A stretch of DNA of 64,000 nucleotides, from assembly GCF_019331675.1 (NCBI RefSeq), contig NZ_JAHBBJ010000004.1, positions 124,001 through 188,000 of the forward strand, read 5' to 3'. Positions 1 to 8,090 of the stretch are shown one piece after another. Numbering within the stretch: position 1 is the stretch's first letter; each line of letters begins with the position of its first letter. A program made the translations under genes and the position numbers. The DNA is from Bifidobacterium miconisargentati (GTDB lineage Bacteria; Actinomycetota; Actinomycetes; Actinomycetales; Bifidobacteriaceae). The notes beneath the pieces are model-generated. The model saw only the letters and a list, made by a program, of their open reading frames with translations. It had not been told where the DNA came from and did not search any database.

Positions 1-294
1 CAGCAGGAAGCCGGACGGCAGCGCCACCAGCGAGCACAGCACCATGAGCACGAAGCCCGCGGAGTTCTGCTCGAAGTTCTGCGCGAAGAACGAGGTCTGC
101 GCCAGGCACATGAAGCTTGCCAGCGGCACCATGACCGCCGTGCACCAGGATTGGGTCTTCACCGGCACATCGTCCATGTCCGCGGCCCTGCCACGGACCG
201 TGTCGCCGTCAGTGCCGTCGCCGTCGCGGAACGTGCGGCCGTGCCGTCCGGCCCCGCCGGGCGCGGGCATGGGGGAGCGTTGCGGATTCGTCAT
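1..294 (-). CDS. Partial membrane protein, N-terminal part only
   Basis: The reverse strand is open from an ATG at 294 to the window edge, giving 98 codons of a gene whose 3' part lies outside. The first 45 or so residues are hydrophilic and rich in Gly, Asp and Arg. They are followed by two hydrophobic stretches separated by a short polar segment (SFFAQNFEQNSAG), as in the first two membrane helices of a polytopic protein. I do not recognise a family from this fragment, and a transporter or permease-like protein is only a guess. The upstream 222 bp to the next gene show no motif I can name. Confidence 0.55.
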   Translation of the reverse strand, partial: MTNPQRSPMPAPGGAGRHGRTFRDGDGTDGDTVRGRAADMDDVPVKTQSWCTAVMVPLASFMCLAQTSFFAQNFEQNSAGFVLMVLCSLVALPSGFLL

Positions 295-516
295 GCCTTC
301 CACTGTATGGCGGCCCGCATCCGGGCGCCACTGGACATGCGGGCACCCTATGCCGTCCGTCCCTGCCCGAAAGGGCAACGGGGAATGGCCGTTCGTCCAC
401 TGACGGTACGGTCCGCGATTCGGTAGCGTCACAAGGGACACCTGACATCGTCCCAAGCCCGTGCCGATTCCGTGGCATGCGGCTGATCTCGGGGACCATC
501 GAAGAAGGAAGAAGCC

Positions 517-1134
517 ATGACAGCGCCAACCACCCAACAACCCGTTCAACAGCCCCGGCAACAGCCCCAACCCGTCCCCGCCAAAGCCAAGAAGCCGATA
601 TGGAAACGATGGTGGTTCTGGGTGATCGTCGTCGTCCTGCTCGCCGCCATCGGCAGCCAGATGGGCGGCACCTCCGGCCAGACCAGTAGCCAGTCCGCGC
701 AGAACACCACCAGCCAGAGTCCCAAGTCCGACGCCGAAGGCGACAAGTCCGCCACCGACAACGGTCAATCCGACACCGGCGCCGACACCGAAACCGGGCA
801 GAACGACGCCCAGCAGACCCCGCAGGTCCCCGCCGACTACCAGTCCGCCCTACGCCAGGCGAAGTCCTACTCCGACACCATGCACATGTCGAAGCAGGGC
901 ATCTACGACCAGCTCACCAGCGAGTACGGCGGCAAATTCTCCGCCGAGGCCGCCCAGTACGCCGTCGACAACGTCAAGGCCGACTGGAACGCGAACGCGC
1001 TGGCGAAGGCGAAGAGCTACCAGGAGACCATGGCCATGTCCCCCGAGGCGATCCGCGACCAGCTCACCAGCGAGTACGGCGAGAAGTTCACCGCCGAGGA
1101 AGCCGACTACGCCATCCAGCATCTCAACGACTGA
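517..1134 (+). CDS. Ltp-family surface protein with two C-terminal repeats
   Basis: The protein has 205 residues. A short Gln/Pro-rich cytoplasmic start is followed by one membrane helix (about residues 28-46, starting WKRWWFWVIVVV), then a low-complexity Ser/Gln/Asp/Thr linker to about residue 105. Two tandem repeats of about 45 residues follow, each with the pattern A-K-S-Y-x-[DE]-T-M-x-M-S, then DQLTSEYG and F-[ST]-A-E, matching the Ltp lipoprotein repeat (host cell surface-exposed lipoprotein family). The domain is common on Gram-positive surfaces and in phage superinfection exclusion proteins. Here the anchor is a membrane helix rather than a lipobox. RBS gaaggaagaag lies just upstream. 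Its role in this organism is unknown. Confidence 0.8.
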   Translation: MTAPTTQQPVQQPRQQPQPVPAKAKKPIWKRWWFWVIVVVLLAAIGSQMGGTSGQTSSQSAQNTTSQSPKSDAEGDKSATDNGQSDTGADTETGQNDAQQTPQVPADYQSALRQAKSYSDTMHMSKQGIYDQLTSEYGGKFSAEAAQYAVDNVKADWNANALAKAKSYQETMAMSPEAIRDQLTSEYGEKFTAEEADYAIQHLND

Positions 1135-1210
1135 CCTATTGTGCTATCGGTTTCTCCCATGTGAGAAGCCTCGGGATTGCCGGTATCGGCTTGTCCCGCA
1201 GCGAAGTAAC

Positions 1211-1258
1211 GGGCTCCACGTTTCCAGAAGGTATTCAGGAAACGTGGAGCCCGTTTTT
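1211..1258 (+). terminator. Rho-independent terminator after the Ltp gene
   Basis: A perfect 15-bp inverted repeat (arms 1211-1225 and 1238-1252, starting GGGCTCCACG) with a 12-nt loop is followed by GTTTTT. It ends the Ltp transcript and separates it from the glycosyltransferase pair. Confidence 0.9.
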
Positions 1259-1327
1259 CCGTGACTGCCCGAAAAGCTTCACGTACGGCTAAGACGGCGC
1301 TAGGAAACCGGCGGTTTCATAAGAGTC

Positions 1328-2233
1328 ATGAACACCGCAACCGCAACGCCCGCTGCCGCGACATCGCAGCCCCTGGCCACGAACGGCCACGACAAGCTCC
1401 TTTCCACCGCACACCCCACCCCGGCACCCGCCTCCACGATCACCGGAGGTCCGGCCTCCGCCATCGCGGAGCGCGTCGGCCAGCCCCGCACCGTGGACGC
1501 GGACATCGTGATCCCCGTCTACAACGAACAGGAACAGCTCGCCGATTCCGTGCTCGCCCTCATGAACCACTTGGCCGCCAGCCAGATCGAAGGATGGGCC
1601 TACACCTGGCAGATCGTCATCGCGGACAATGCCAGCACGGACGACACCTGGTCCATCGCCTCCCGGCTCTCCGCCCAATACCCGGACCGCGTACGCGCCA
1701 TCCGCATCGCCGCCAAGGGCCGCGGCCGCGCTCTGAAGCTCGCCTGGGGCGAATCGCAAGCCCGCACCGTGGCCTACATGGACGTGGACCTCTCCACGGA
1801 CATCGCACAGACCGGCGTGCTCATCGGCTCCCTGCTCTACGGCGGCGCCGACGTGTCCTTCGGCTGCCGCCTGTTCGACGAATCGCAGGTCGTCCGCTCC
1901 GCCAAACGCGAATTCATCTCCCGCACCTACAACGGCATGCTGCGCGTCCTGCTCGGCGCGGCCTTCCATGACGCGCAATGCGGATTCAAGGCCATGACCT
2001 CGGACGCCGCCCGCCACCTGCTGCCCTACATCCAGGACAACGAATGGTTCTTCGACACCGAAATGCTGCTGCTGGCCCAGGCCACCAACATGCGCATGTA
2101 CGAATTCCCCGTCCACTGGATCGAGGATCCGGGCACCACCGTCAACATCCCGGACACAGTCAAGAAGGATTTGAAGGGCATGTGGCGCATGAACGGCACC
2201 CTGAACCGCATGCGCCTGGCCGCCGCGGCCTGA
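1328..2233 (+). CDS. Family 2 glycosyltransferase (dolichol-phosphate mannosyltransferase-like, YkcC type)
   Basis: The protein has 301 residues. After a variable N-terminal 55 residues comes a GT-A fold: DIVIPVYNE (about 59-67), IVIADNASTDDT, then AYMDVDLSTD containing the DxD-type metal and nucleotide-binding site. The domain is typical of enzymes that transfer a sugar from a nucleotide donor to polyprenyl phosphate on the inner membrane face. There is no C-terminal membrane anchor. The next gene, 69 bp downstream on the same strand, is a GT39-like membrane protein. This GT2 + GT39 pairing matches YkcC/YkcB in Firmicutes, so the likely role is making a lipid-linked sugar donor for the partner. 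The exact sugar is not determinable. Confidence 0.85.
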   Translation: MNTATATPAAATSQPLATNGHDKLLSTAHPTPAPASTITGGPASAIAERVGQPRTVDADIVIPVYNEQEQLADSVLALMNHLAASQIEGWAYTWQIVIADNASTDDTWSIASRLSAQYPDRVRAIRIAAKGRGRALKLAWGESQARTVAYMDVDLSTDIAQTGVLIGSLLYGGADVSFGCRLFDESQVVRSAKREFISRTYNGMLRVLLGAAFHDAQCGFKAMTSDAARHLLPYIQDNEWFFDTEMLLLAQATNMRMYEFPVHWIEDPGTTVNIPDTVKKDLKGMWRMNGTLNRMRLAAAA

Positions 2234-2302
2234 GACCCCGCTGCGCGAACAGCGCGAATAGTGCGAACAGCCTGAACAATCGAAAGGACATCGTCACCCC
2301 TT

Positions 2303-4663
2303 ATGAGCACCGCAAGCATACCGACCTCGACCCCACGGGCCCACGGCCGGTTCAGACTTCCCGCCTTCTCCTCCATGCCGGGCGGCCGGTTCGTGGACAC
2401 GCACGCCGTGCGCACCGTCCGAGCCAACGTCGCCGAACGCCGCACCGCGGTCGACTGGATCGGATTCGGCGGCATGATGGGCCTGACCGCCATCATCATG
2501 TTCGTCAACCTCACCGCCTCCGGATACGCCAACGAGTTCTACTCGGCCGCGGCCCAGGCAGGCTCCAAGGACTGGTGGGCGTTCCTGTGGGGATCGCTGG
2601 ACTCCGGCAACGCCATCACCGTGGACAAGCCGCCGGCATCCATCTGGCTCATGGCACTTTCCGTGCGCATCTTCGGCCTGAGTTCCTTCGCGATCCTGCT
2701 GCCTGAGGCACTGTGCGGCATGGCCAGCGTCTGGGTGCTCTACGCCACCATCCGACGCCAGTGGGGCAACTGGGCCGGCATCATCGCCGGACTCACCCTG
2801 GCCACCACGCCCGTGGCCGCGCTCATGTTCCGCTTCAATAACCCGGACGCCCTGCTCGTGCTCCTCATGACCAGTGCCACCGCCGCCGTGATGCGCTCGC
2901 TCGAATACCCGGACACCCGCGCCGGCAACCGCAAACGCACCCTATGGATGGCGCTCGCCGGCGTATGCATCGGTTTCGGCTTCCTGACGAAGCAGATGCA
3001 GGTGTTCCTGGTGGTCCCCGGATTCGCGTTCGCCTTCCTCGTGGCCTCGCCCACCAAGTTCCTCCGCCGCATCGTGGATGGACTCGTCGCCGTGCTCGCG
3101 CTGGTCGTCTCCGCCGGCTGGTGGGTCGCCCTGACGGTCATCGTGCCCTCCGGCTCCCGTCCCTACATCGGAGGCTCCCAGACCGACTCCTTCCTCGAAC
3201 TGACGTTCAGCTACAACGGCCTCGGCCGCATCACCGGCAACGAGGACGGCGCCGTGGTGCCCGGCGGCTCGGGTGGCGGCAACGGCGGCGGCATGTGGGG
3301 GCAGACCGGCATCAGCCGACTGTTCGACGGCGAGTACGGCGGCCAGATCGCCTGGCTCGCGCCGCTGGCCTTCGCCGGCATCGTCATCGGCCTCATCGTG
3401 GCCCGTCACAGCCGCCGCACCGACCTGCGTCGCACCAGTGTGCTCGCCTGGGGCTCTTGGCTCGTGGTCACCTGGCTCACGTTCAGCTTCATGGCCGGCA
3501 TCTTCCACCAGTACTACACCGTGGCGCTCGCCCCCGCAGTGGCCGCGCTCGTGGCCATCTCCATTATGGGGCTGTGGTCCAAGAGGGACACGTTCTGGGC
3601 CCGTGCCGTTGCCGCGGCGCTGGTCTTCGTGAACACGTTCTGGGCCGTGGAGCTGCTCGGCCGGTCCACTTGGCTGCCGTGGCTCAAGGTGGCGGTGCTG
3701 TTCGTCGGCTTCATCGCCGGACTGCTGCTCGCCTGCACGGCCGTGGCCGCGGTGCCGATGCGTGACTTCCGCTTCCTGCGCACCGCCGGCGTGAACCGCG
3801 TGATCGGCGTCATGGGCGTGGTCGGCATCGTGATGGCCGCCGTGGCGCTGTACGCCGGGCCGCTGGCCTGGACCGTGTACACCGTGTCCACCGGGCACAC
3901 CGGTTCCATCGTCACGGCCGGCCCGAACGTCACCAGCTCCACCGGCATGGGTGGTGGCCCCGGCGGCGGTGGCATGGGTGGCGGCCCGAATGGCCAGGGC
4001 GGTCCCGGAGGCATGGGCATGCCGGGGCAGTCCGATGGTCAGTCTTCCGATGGCCAGGCTGACGGCTCTGACAGCCAGGGCGACGGACAGACGCCACCGA
4101 GCATGCAGGGTCAGTCGGACGGTTCGGACAGCGGCCAGTCCCAGCAGAACGGCTCCGGTGACGGTCAGTCCCAGTCCGATGGCCAAGGCAACGGTCAGTC
4201 GGACGGTTCGGACGACTCCGACGGCACCCAGTCGGATGGCAACGGTTCAAGCTCCGGCTCCACCGGACGGCCGCAGGGCGGTCCTGGCGGCGTCATGGGC
4301 GGTGGTCTGCTCGGCGGCGGCACCGCCAGCAGCGAGATCGTCTCCATGCTCCAGAAGAACGCCGGCAAATACCGCTGGGCCGCGGCCACCACCGGATCGC
4401 AGAACGCGGCCAGCTACCAGCTCGCCAGCGAGGAGGCGGTCATGGCTATCGGCGGTTTCAACGGCTCCGATCCCGCGCCCACCCTGGAGCAGTTCAAGAG
4501 CTACGTCAAGCAGGGGCTCATCCACTACTACATCTCCGGTGGTGGCATGGGCGGCAACCAGATGGGCGGCTCGGACGCCGCCAGCGAGATCGCCTCCTGG
4601 GTGGCCGAGAACTTCGAGGCCCAGACCGTGGACGGCGTCACCATCTACGACCTGACCAAGTAG
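2303..4663 (+). CDS. GT39-family membrane glycosyltransferase (YkcB/ArnT-like) with long low-complexity linker
   Basis: The protein has 786 residues. The N-terminal 530 or so carry about a dozen membrane helices of the protein mannosyltransferase/ArnT type. The first outer loop has an acidic residue in an AxxDKPP-like context (NAITVDKPPASIWL), where the lipid-linked donor is used. Residues about 546-669 are almost entirely Gly, Ser, Gln, Asp and Met repeats. A C-terminal globular domain of about 110 residues (from ASSEIVSMLQ) follows, as in YkcB-like proteins. It probably acts with the upstream GT2 gene to transfer a sugar to an extracytoplasmic acceptor. The glycine-rich stretch is presumably an extracellular spacer. 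Confidence 0.85.
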   Translation: MSTASIPTSTPRAHGRFRLPAFSSMPGGRFVDTHAVRTVRANVAERRTAVDWIGFGGMMGLTAIIMFVNLTASGYANEFYSAAAQAGSKDWWAFLWGSLDSGNAITVDKPPASIWLMALSVRIFGLSSFAILLPEALCGMASVWVLYATIRRQWGNWAGIIAGLTLATTPVAALMFRFNNPDALLVLLMTSATAAVMRSLEYPDTRAGNRKRTLWMALAGVCIGFGFLTKQMQVFLVVPGFAFAFLVASPTKFLRRIVDGLVAVLALVVSAGWWVALTVIVPSGSRPYIGGSQTDSFLELTFSYNGLGRITGNEDGAVVPGGSGGGNGGGMWGQTGISRLFDGEYGGQIAWLAPLAFAGIVIGLIVARHSRRTDLRRTSVLAWGSWLVVTWLTFSFMAGIFHQYYTVALAPAVAALVAISIMGLWSKRDTFWARAVAAALVFVNTFWAVELLGRSTWLPWLKVAVLFVGFIAGLLLACTAVAAVPMRDFRFLRTAGVNRVIGVMGVVGIVMAAVALYAGPLAWTVYTVSTGHTGSIVTAGPNVTSSTGMGGGPGGGGMGGGPNGQGGPGGMGMPGQSDGQSSDGQADGSDSQGDGQTPPSMQGQSDGSDSGQSQQNGSGDGQSQSDGQGNGQSDGSDDSDGTQSDGNGSSSGSTGRPQGGPGGVMGGGLLGGGTASSEIVSMLQKNAGKYRWAAATTGSQNAASYQLASEEAVMAIGGFNGSDPAPTLEQFKSYVKQGLIHYYISGGGMGGNQMGGSDAASEIASWVAENFEAQTVDGVTIYDLTK

Positions 4664-4718
4664 CCCACCCGCTTCCCTCATCGGTACATCCGTACGGGGG
4701 AGCCCTTCATCCACATGA

Positions 4719-4758
4719 CAACGGCAGTCGCCCACCGTCAGACCGGCGACTGCCGTTG
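4719..4758 (+). terminator. Terminator-like hairpin after the GT39 gene
   Basis: Arms 4719-4732 and 4745-4758 (core CAACGGCAGTCGCC) form a perfect 14-bp stem with a 12-nt loop, followed by a weak T-rich run (attgttta). It is probably the end of the GT2-GT39 operon. Confidence 0.6.
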
Positions 4759-4795
4759 CCATTGTTTATGCCCCGCCATGTGTCGGACGTTGCCG

Positions 4796-4885
4796 TGGAG
4801 CAAAACAGCAGGGCTGTGCGTAGGCAATGCACAAGACGGCAGTCGATGGACTGCGAACGGAAGTCCGTTCTTTCGCAAGGTGAAC
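4796..4885 (+). repeat. Family B intergenic repeat, diverged copy
   Basis: It shares the order of blocks with the copy at 53370-53471: a hairpin ending in taggcaatg, then acaagacggcagtcg (agacgacagtcg there), then a gaacg-aagtccgttc segment. It is interrupted by substitutions and small gaps, so it looks like an old, decayed copy. Confidence 0.55.
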
Positions 4886-5077
4886 TGTCTGCGAAACCGA
4901 CTTGGAGCATCCGGACATGGATTCATGCCGATCTTGGTTGAACAGGGCCTTCCGTTATCCGGCAAAAGGCCGCCGATCGTCTCTGTCAACCGGCGTTTTA
5001 CGCTCTCGGAAGATGCTTTCATGAAATCGTAAGCTTTGTTCCCTTACTATGGTCGGGAACGAATCAAAGGAGCGATC

Positions 5078-5974
5078 ATGACATTCGGTCAGCAGCCCCG
5101 CAATAACGGGCAATACAACCCGCAATACAACACCCCCGACTACAACGCTGCGCAGCAGGCGGGATACGGCCAGCAGTACGCGCAGGCCGATTACGGCCAG
5201 TACGGCCAGCAGAACTACCAGTACGCCCCGCAGAACGCCGGCTACCAGTACGCGCCCGCCGGCGGCGGCACCGCCGCCATGGACACCACCATGACCTACA
5301 ACTACGAGCAGGCCCGCCGAGTCTCCGTGACCAAGGTCTACGGCGAGATGACCATCGGCCTGATCGTCACCGCCGTGGTGGCCGTGCTCGGCCAGATCAC
5401 CGGCGCCTACTACGCCTTCCTCATGACCACCGGCATGGTCGGCCTCGTCGGCCTGTGCATCGCGCAGGTGGCGCTCGCCGTGGTGCTCGGCATGCGCGTG
5501 ACGAAGATGAAGTCCTCCACCGCCCGTGTGATGTTCTACGTCTACGCTGCGCTGATGGGCTTCACGCTGAGCTCCATCTTCATGGTCTACGACCTCGGCT
5601 CCATCGGCGTCGCGCTCGGCATCACCGCCGCGTTCTTCTTCGCGCTCACCATGTTCGGTCTGACCACCAAGTTCAACATGCTCAAGGCCGGCCCGATCCT
5701 CATGGTCGCGCTGTTGGTGCTCATCGTCTCCCAGCTCGTGCTCATGTTCCTGCCGGTAAGCGGCATGACCCGCATCGTGTGCGCCATCGGTCTGGTCATC
5801 TTCGCCGGCATGACCATCTACGACGCGCAGTCCACGCGCGCTCTGCTCACCGAGTACGAGTCGCACGGCCCGGAGATGGTCAAGAAGGTGTCCATCCTGT
5901 GCGCCCTCAACCTGTACCTCGACTTCGTGAACATGTTCCTGTATATCCTCCAGTTGCTCGGCAGCAGGGACTGA
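5078..5974 (+). CDS. Bax inhibitor-1/YccA family membrane protein
   Basis: The protein has 298 residues. The start at 5078 is chosen because RBS aaaggag sits at 5066-5072; an upstream in-frame ATG lacks one. Residues 1-70 are Gln, Tyr, Asn and Gly rich (repeats of the QQYAQADYGQYGQQ kind), followed by seven membrane helices of the BI-1 fold. The late IYDAQSTRALL segment carries the conserved Asp linked to pH-dependent calcium leak in bacterial BI-1 homologues. Role in bifidobacteria is unknown; membrane stress or ion homeostasis is inferred from the family. Confidence 0.88.
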   Translation: MTFGQQPRNNGQYNPQYNTPDYNAAQQAGYGQQYAQADYGQYGQQNYQYAPQNAGYQYAPAGGGTAAMDTTMTYNYEQARRVSVTKVYGEMTIGLIVTAVVAVLGQITGAYYAFLMTTGMVGLVGLCIAQVALAVVLGMRVTKMKSSTARVMFYVYAALMGFTLSSIFMVYDLGSIGVALGITAAFFFALTMFGLTTKFNMLKAGPILMVALLVLIVSQLVLMFLPVSGMTRIVCAIGLVIFAGMTIYDAQSTRALLTEYESHGPEMVKKVSILCALNLYLDFVNMFLYILQLLGSRD

Positions 5975-5983
5975 CGATTGTCC

Positions 5984-6031
5984 GGCTCCCTTCTTTGATG
6001 GGAGCCGTCAGCGAAGCTGACTGAGGGGAGT
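5984..6031 (+). repeat. Family A repeat, short fragment
   Basis: A GGCTCCC/GGGAGCC hairpin is followed by GTCAGCGAAGCTGACTGAGG, the internal part of the family A element, without its terminal inverted repeats. It lies directly after the Bax-inhibitor-1 stop codon. Confidence 0.7.
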
Positions 6032-6085
6032 TCCAGAGGTTGCCTTCGTGGCATCACGGTTTCTCAACGGGATTTGACAACGATG

Positions 6086-6113
6086 GCCCGACCACAATGT
6101 GGCCGGGCTTTTT
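6086..6113 (+). terminator. Rho-independent terminator
   Basis: Stem GCCCGACCACA with ATG loop and TGTGGCCGGGC (one mismatch) is followed by a T run (6109-6113). It terminates the Bax-inhibitor-1 transcript before the DMT transporter gene. Confidence 0.85.
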
Positions 6114-6149
6114 CATGCCCGTCACACGGGCGGGTTAGGTTGGGACACC

Positions 6150-7133
6150 ATGAGAAGACAAGAGTTCGTGGGGATGTTCTGCCTGCTGCTGACCGCGCTG
6201 ATCTGGGGATTCGCGTTCGTGGCGCAGGTCCAGGGCATGGATTCGATGTCGCCGCTGTTCTTCAACGCCACCCGATTCACACTGGGCGCGGTTTCGCTGG
6301 TGCCGATCCTGCTGTGGCAGCGGGGGAGGAGTAGTGCGGAGCCAGCGGAACCGTCCGCTGCCGACGTCTCCGCCGCGAATGACCTGACTCCGGGCGATGC
6401 CGCCGGTACTGTCCCGCAGTGGAAGGCATGGCTCGCCAATCCCGTCGTCGTCTCCGTGGTCTGCGGCGTGGTGCTGTTCACCGCAAGCACCCTGCAGCAG
6501 TACGGCATCCTCTATGGCAAATCGGCCGGACGCGCCGGGTTCCTGACCGCCCTGTACATCGTGATGGTGCCGCTGCTGGCGTTCGTGTTCCTGCGCCGCC
6601 GCATCGGTGTGCTGGTGGGGGTGGCCGTGGTGATGTCCATCGCAGGTTTCTACCTGCTGTGCATTACGGACGGATTCGGCTCGCTGGGACTTGCGGACAT
6701 CCTGCTCGTGTTCACTGCCGTGCTGTTCGCCGCGCACATCCTCATCATCGACGAACTGGGCGCCAAGGTGGACGCCATCAAGCTCTCGTTCGGCCAGTTC
6801 TGCACCACCGCCGTGCTGAGCTGGGCGGGTTCGCTCATCGAGGGTTCGGTCGACTGGGCGGGCGCCGCGCACTCGTGGATGCCGATTCTCTACGCCGGCA
6901 TCGGTTCGGTGGGCATCGCCTACACGCTGCAGGTGGTGGGTCAGCAGTGGGTGCCGCCCACCCGCGCCAGCCTTCTGATGAGTCTCGAATCGTTCTTCTC
7001 CGCGGTCGGTGGCGCGATCTTCCTTGGCGAGATCATGACCCCGCGCGGCTACGCAGGCTGCGCCCTCATCTTCATCGGCACCCTGCTCGCCCAGGCGCCG
7101 TCCAAGCTTCCGGAATTCATGAAGCGGGATTGA
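6150..7133 (+). CDS. DMT-superfamily (EamA) transporter
   Basis: The protein has 327 residues with two EamA repeats and about ten membrane helices. The first repeat begins at FVGMFCLLLTALIWGFAFVA and the second at LGLADILLVFTAVLFAAH. A hydrophilic Ala/Glu/Asp insert at about residues 62-87 separates helices 2 and 3. The family exports or imports small metabolites such as amino acids and nucleotides, and the substrate cannot be read here. I chose ATG 6150 since it directly precedes the first helix; no clear RBS is visible. A family A repeat follows the stop codon by 2 bp. Confidence 0.85.
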   Translation: MRRQEFVGMFCLLLTALIWGFAFVAQVQGMDSMSPLFFNATRFTLGAVSLVPILLWQRGRSSAEPAEPSAADVSAANDLTPGDAAGTVPQWKAWLANPVVVSVVCGVVLFTASTLQQYGILYGKSAGRAGFLTALYIVMVPLLAFVFLRRRIGVLVGVAVVMSIAGFYLLCITDGFGSLGLADILLVFTAVLFAAHILIIDELGAKVDAIKLSFGQFCTTAVLSWAGSLIEGSVDWAGAAHSWMPILYAGIGSVGIAYTLQVVGQQWVPPTRASLLMSLESFFSAVGGAIFLGEIMTPRGYAGCALIFIGTLLAQAPSKLPEFMKRD

Positions 7134-7135
7134 AA

Positions 7136-7254
7136 AGGCTCTGCTTAACCAGGATTGACCTGAATCCGATAGGACTACCCCTCAGTCGGCTATGCCGACA
7201 GCTCCCCTGACAAGGGGAGCCGAGCATAGGGCACATCAATCTTGGCTTAATAAT
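7136..7254 (-). repeat. Family A MITE-like element with both terminal inverted repeats
   Basis: The left end AGGCTCTGCTTAACC and right end TTGGCTTAATAAT are inverted and imperfect. Between them lie the family A blocks in reverse order: ACTACCCCTCAGTCGGC, a GCC(G/A)ACAGC hairpin, then CCCCTGACAAGGGG. About 119 bp, non-coding. The ends are more diverged than those of the copy at 44228-44448. Confidence 0.75.
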
Positions 7255-7283
7255 GAAAAGGCCGACCATGAGGCCGGCCTTGC
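7252..7283 (-). terminator. Terminator for the alarmone synthetase gene
   Basis: On the minus strand, AAGGCCGGCC, loop, GGTCGGCCTT is followed by TTCATTATT. Plus-strand arms are 7258-7267 and 7272-7281. It lies 20 bp past the stop codon of the leftward synthetase gene. Confidence 0.75.
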
Positions 7284-7301
7284 ATATATGGAACTTGCGT
7301 A

Positions 7302-7994
7302 TCAGTCCGAGGTCTTCGGCGCCTCGCCCACCTGCGGCGCGCCGTTGATGTCGCGGTGGATGTTCTGCATCTGCACCTCGATGTTCTGCAGCGAACGCGC
7401 GCAGTCGAGCAGCGTCTGCGAATGCTCGTTGAGCTTGTTGTCCGGCAGATCCGCCTTGTAACGCAGCGCATGCTCCAGGGACGCCCAGTAATCCATGGCG
7501 ATGGTGCGGAACTGCACCTCCACCGGCGTGTAATGCGCGCCCGAGGAAAGGAACACCGGCACCGCGTAGATCACGTGCAGCGAACGGTAGCCGTTCTGCT
7601 TGGGGTTCTTGATGTAGTCCTTGACGCGCAGCACCTGAATGTCGGACTGCGAGGACAGGTAGTTGGACACGGAGTACACGTCGTCCCGATAATTGCAGAT
7701 CACGCGGATGCCGGCCACGTCGAACAGGTTGTCCTTGATGGCGTTCACCGTGACGGGCAGGCCCTTGCGTTCGAGCTTGCCGATGATGGAATTCACCGAC
7801 TTCAGGCGGCGCTCCATGTGATGGATGGGATCGTGGCTGAACCGCACCTGGAACTCGTCGTCGAGAATCTCCAGCTTGGTGCTGATTTCGTACATCGCGC
7901 CCTCATAGACCTGCATGATGTCGATGAACTCGGTGATGTCGTCTGCGTTGAACCGTCCGCCCGGCAGATCCAGCATCTTCAGACGTGCGTTCAT
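7302..7994 (-). CDS. Small alarmone synthetase, (p)ppGpp synthetase family (RelQ/RelP-like)
   Basis: The protein has 230 residues with a single RelA/SpoT synthetase domain and no HD hydrolase, TGS or ACT domain, so it is a small alarmone synthetase that moves pyrophosphate from ATP to GDP or GTP. Visible signatures are DNLFDVAGIRVIC, NGYRSLH and EVQFRTIAMDYWASLEHALRYK, which carry the ATP and GTP-binding residues. The start is uncertain. A GTG at 8057 would add 21 residues, but ATG 7994 gives a length near RelQ (211 aa), and a promoter-like TTGGTG-18-CATAAT lies inside the longer version. The gene follows an AraC regulator on the same strand by about 96 bp. Confidence 0.88.
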   Translation of the reverse strand: MNARLKMLDLPGGRFNADDITEFIDIMQVYEGAMYEISTKLEILDDEFQVRFSHDPIHHMERRLKSVNSIIGKLERKGLPVTVNAIKDNLFDVAGIRVICNYRDDVYSVSNYLSSQSDIQVLRVKDYIKNPKQNGYRSLHVIYAVPVFLSSGAHYTPVEVQFRTIAMDYWASLEHALRYKADLPDNKLNEHSQTLLDCARSLQNIEVQMQNIHRDINGAPQVGEAPKTSD

Positions 7995-8012
7995 GTCGGC
8001 GGTGTTGAGTCG

Positions 8013-8042
8013 ATTATGTCGGTCAAGTATCACGGCCACCAA
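8013..8042 (-). promoter_or_regulatory. Candidate promoter of the small alarmone synthetase gene
   Basis: On the minus strand TTGGTG (plus 8037-8042) and CATAAT (plus 8013-8018) are 18 bp apart, giving a predicted short leader before ATG 7994. Prediction from consensus only. Confidence 0.4.
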
Positions 8043-8090
8043 TATTACCCGGCCCACGCACGCGAACCTGAACGTAGCCGGACAATCTCC

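Larger units (their letters stand above)
4664..5077. other. 414-bp non-coding stretch: terminator, decayed family B repeat, promoter region
   Basis: No convincing gene is seen. It holds a terminator-like hairpin just after the GT39 gene, a diverged family B repeat at about 4796-4885, and the leader of the Bax-inhibitor-1 gene with RBS aaaggag at 5066-5072. Short open frames here lack ribosome sites and cross the repeat, so I treat them as chance. Confidence 0.6.

Noticed and set aside
44-426. Short rightward open frames at the left edge
   Set aside because: They lie opposite the N-terminal part of a leftward membrane protein and lack ribosome sites.
4715-5032. Small open frames between the GT39 and Bax-inhibitor-1 genes
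   Set aside because: They cross a terminator hairpin and a decayed repeat, in both directions, with no ribosome site.
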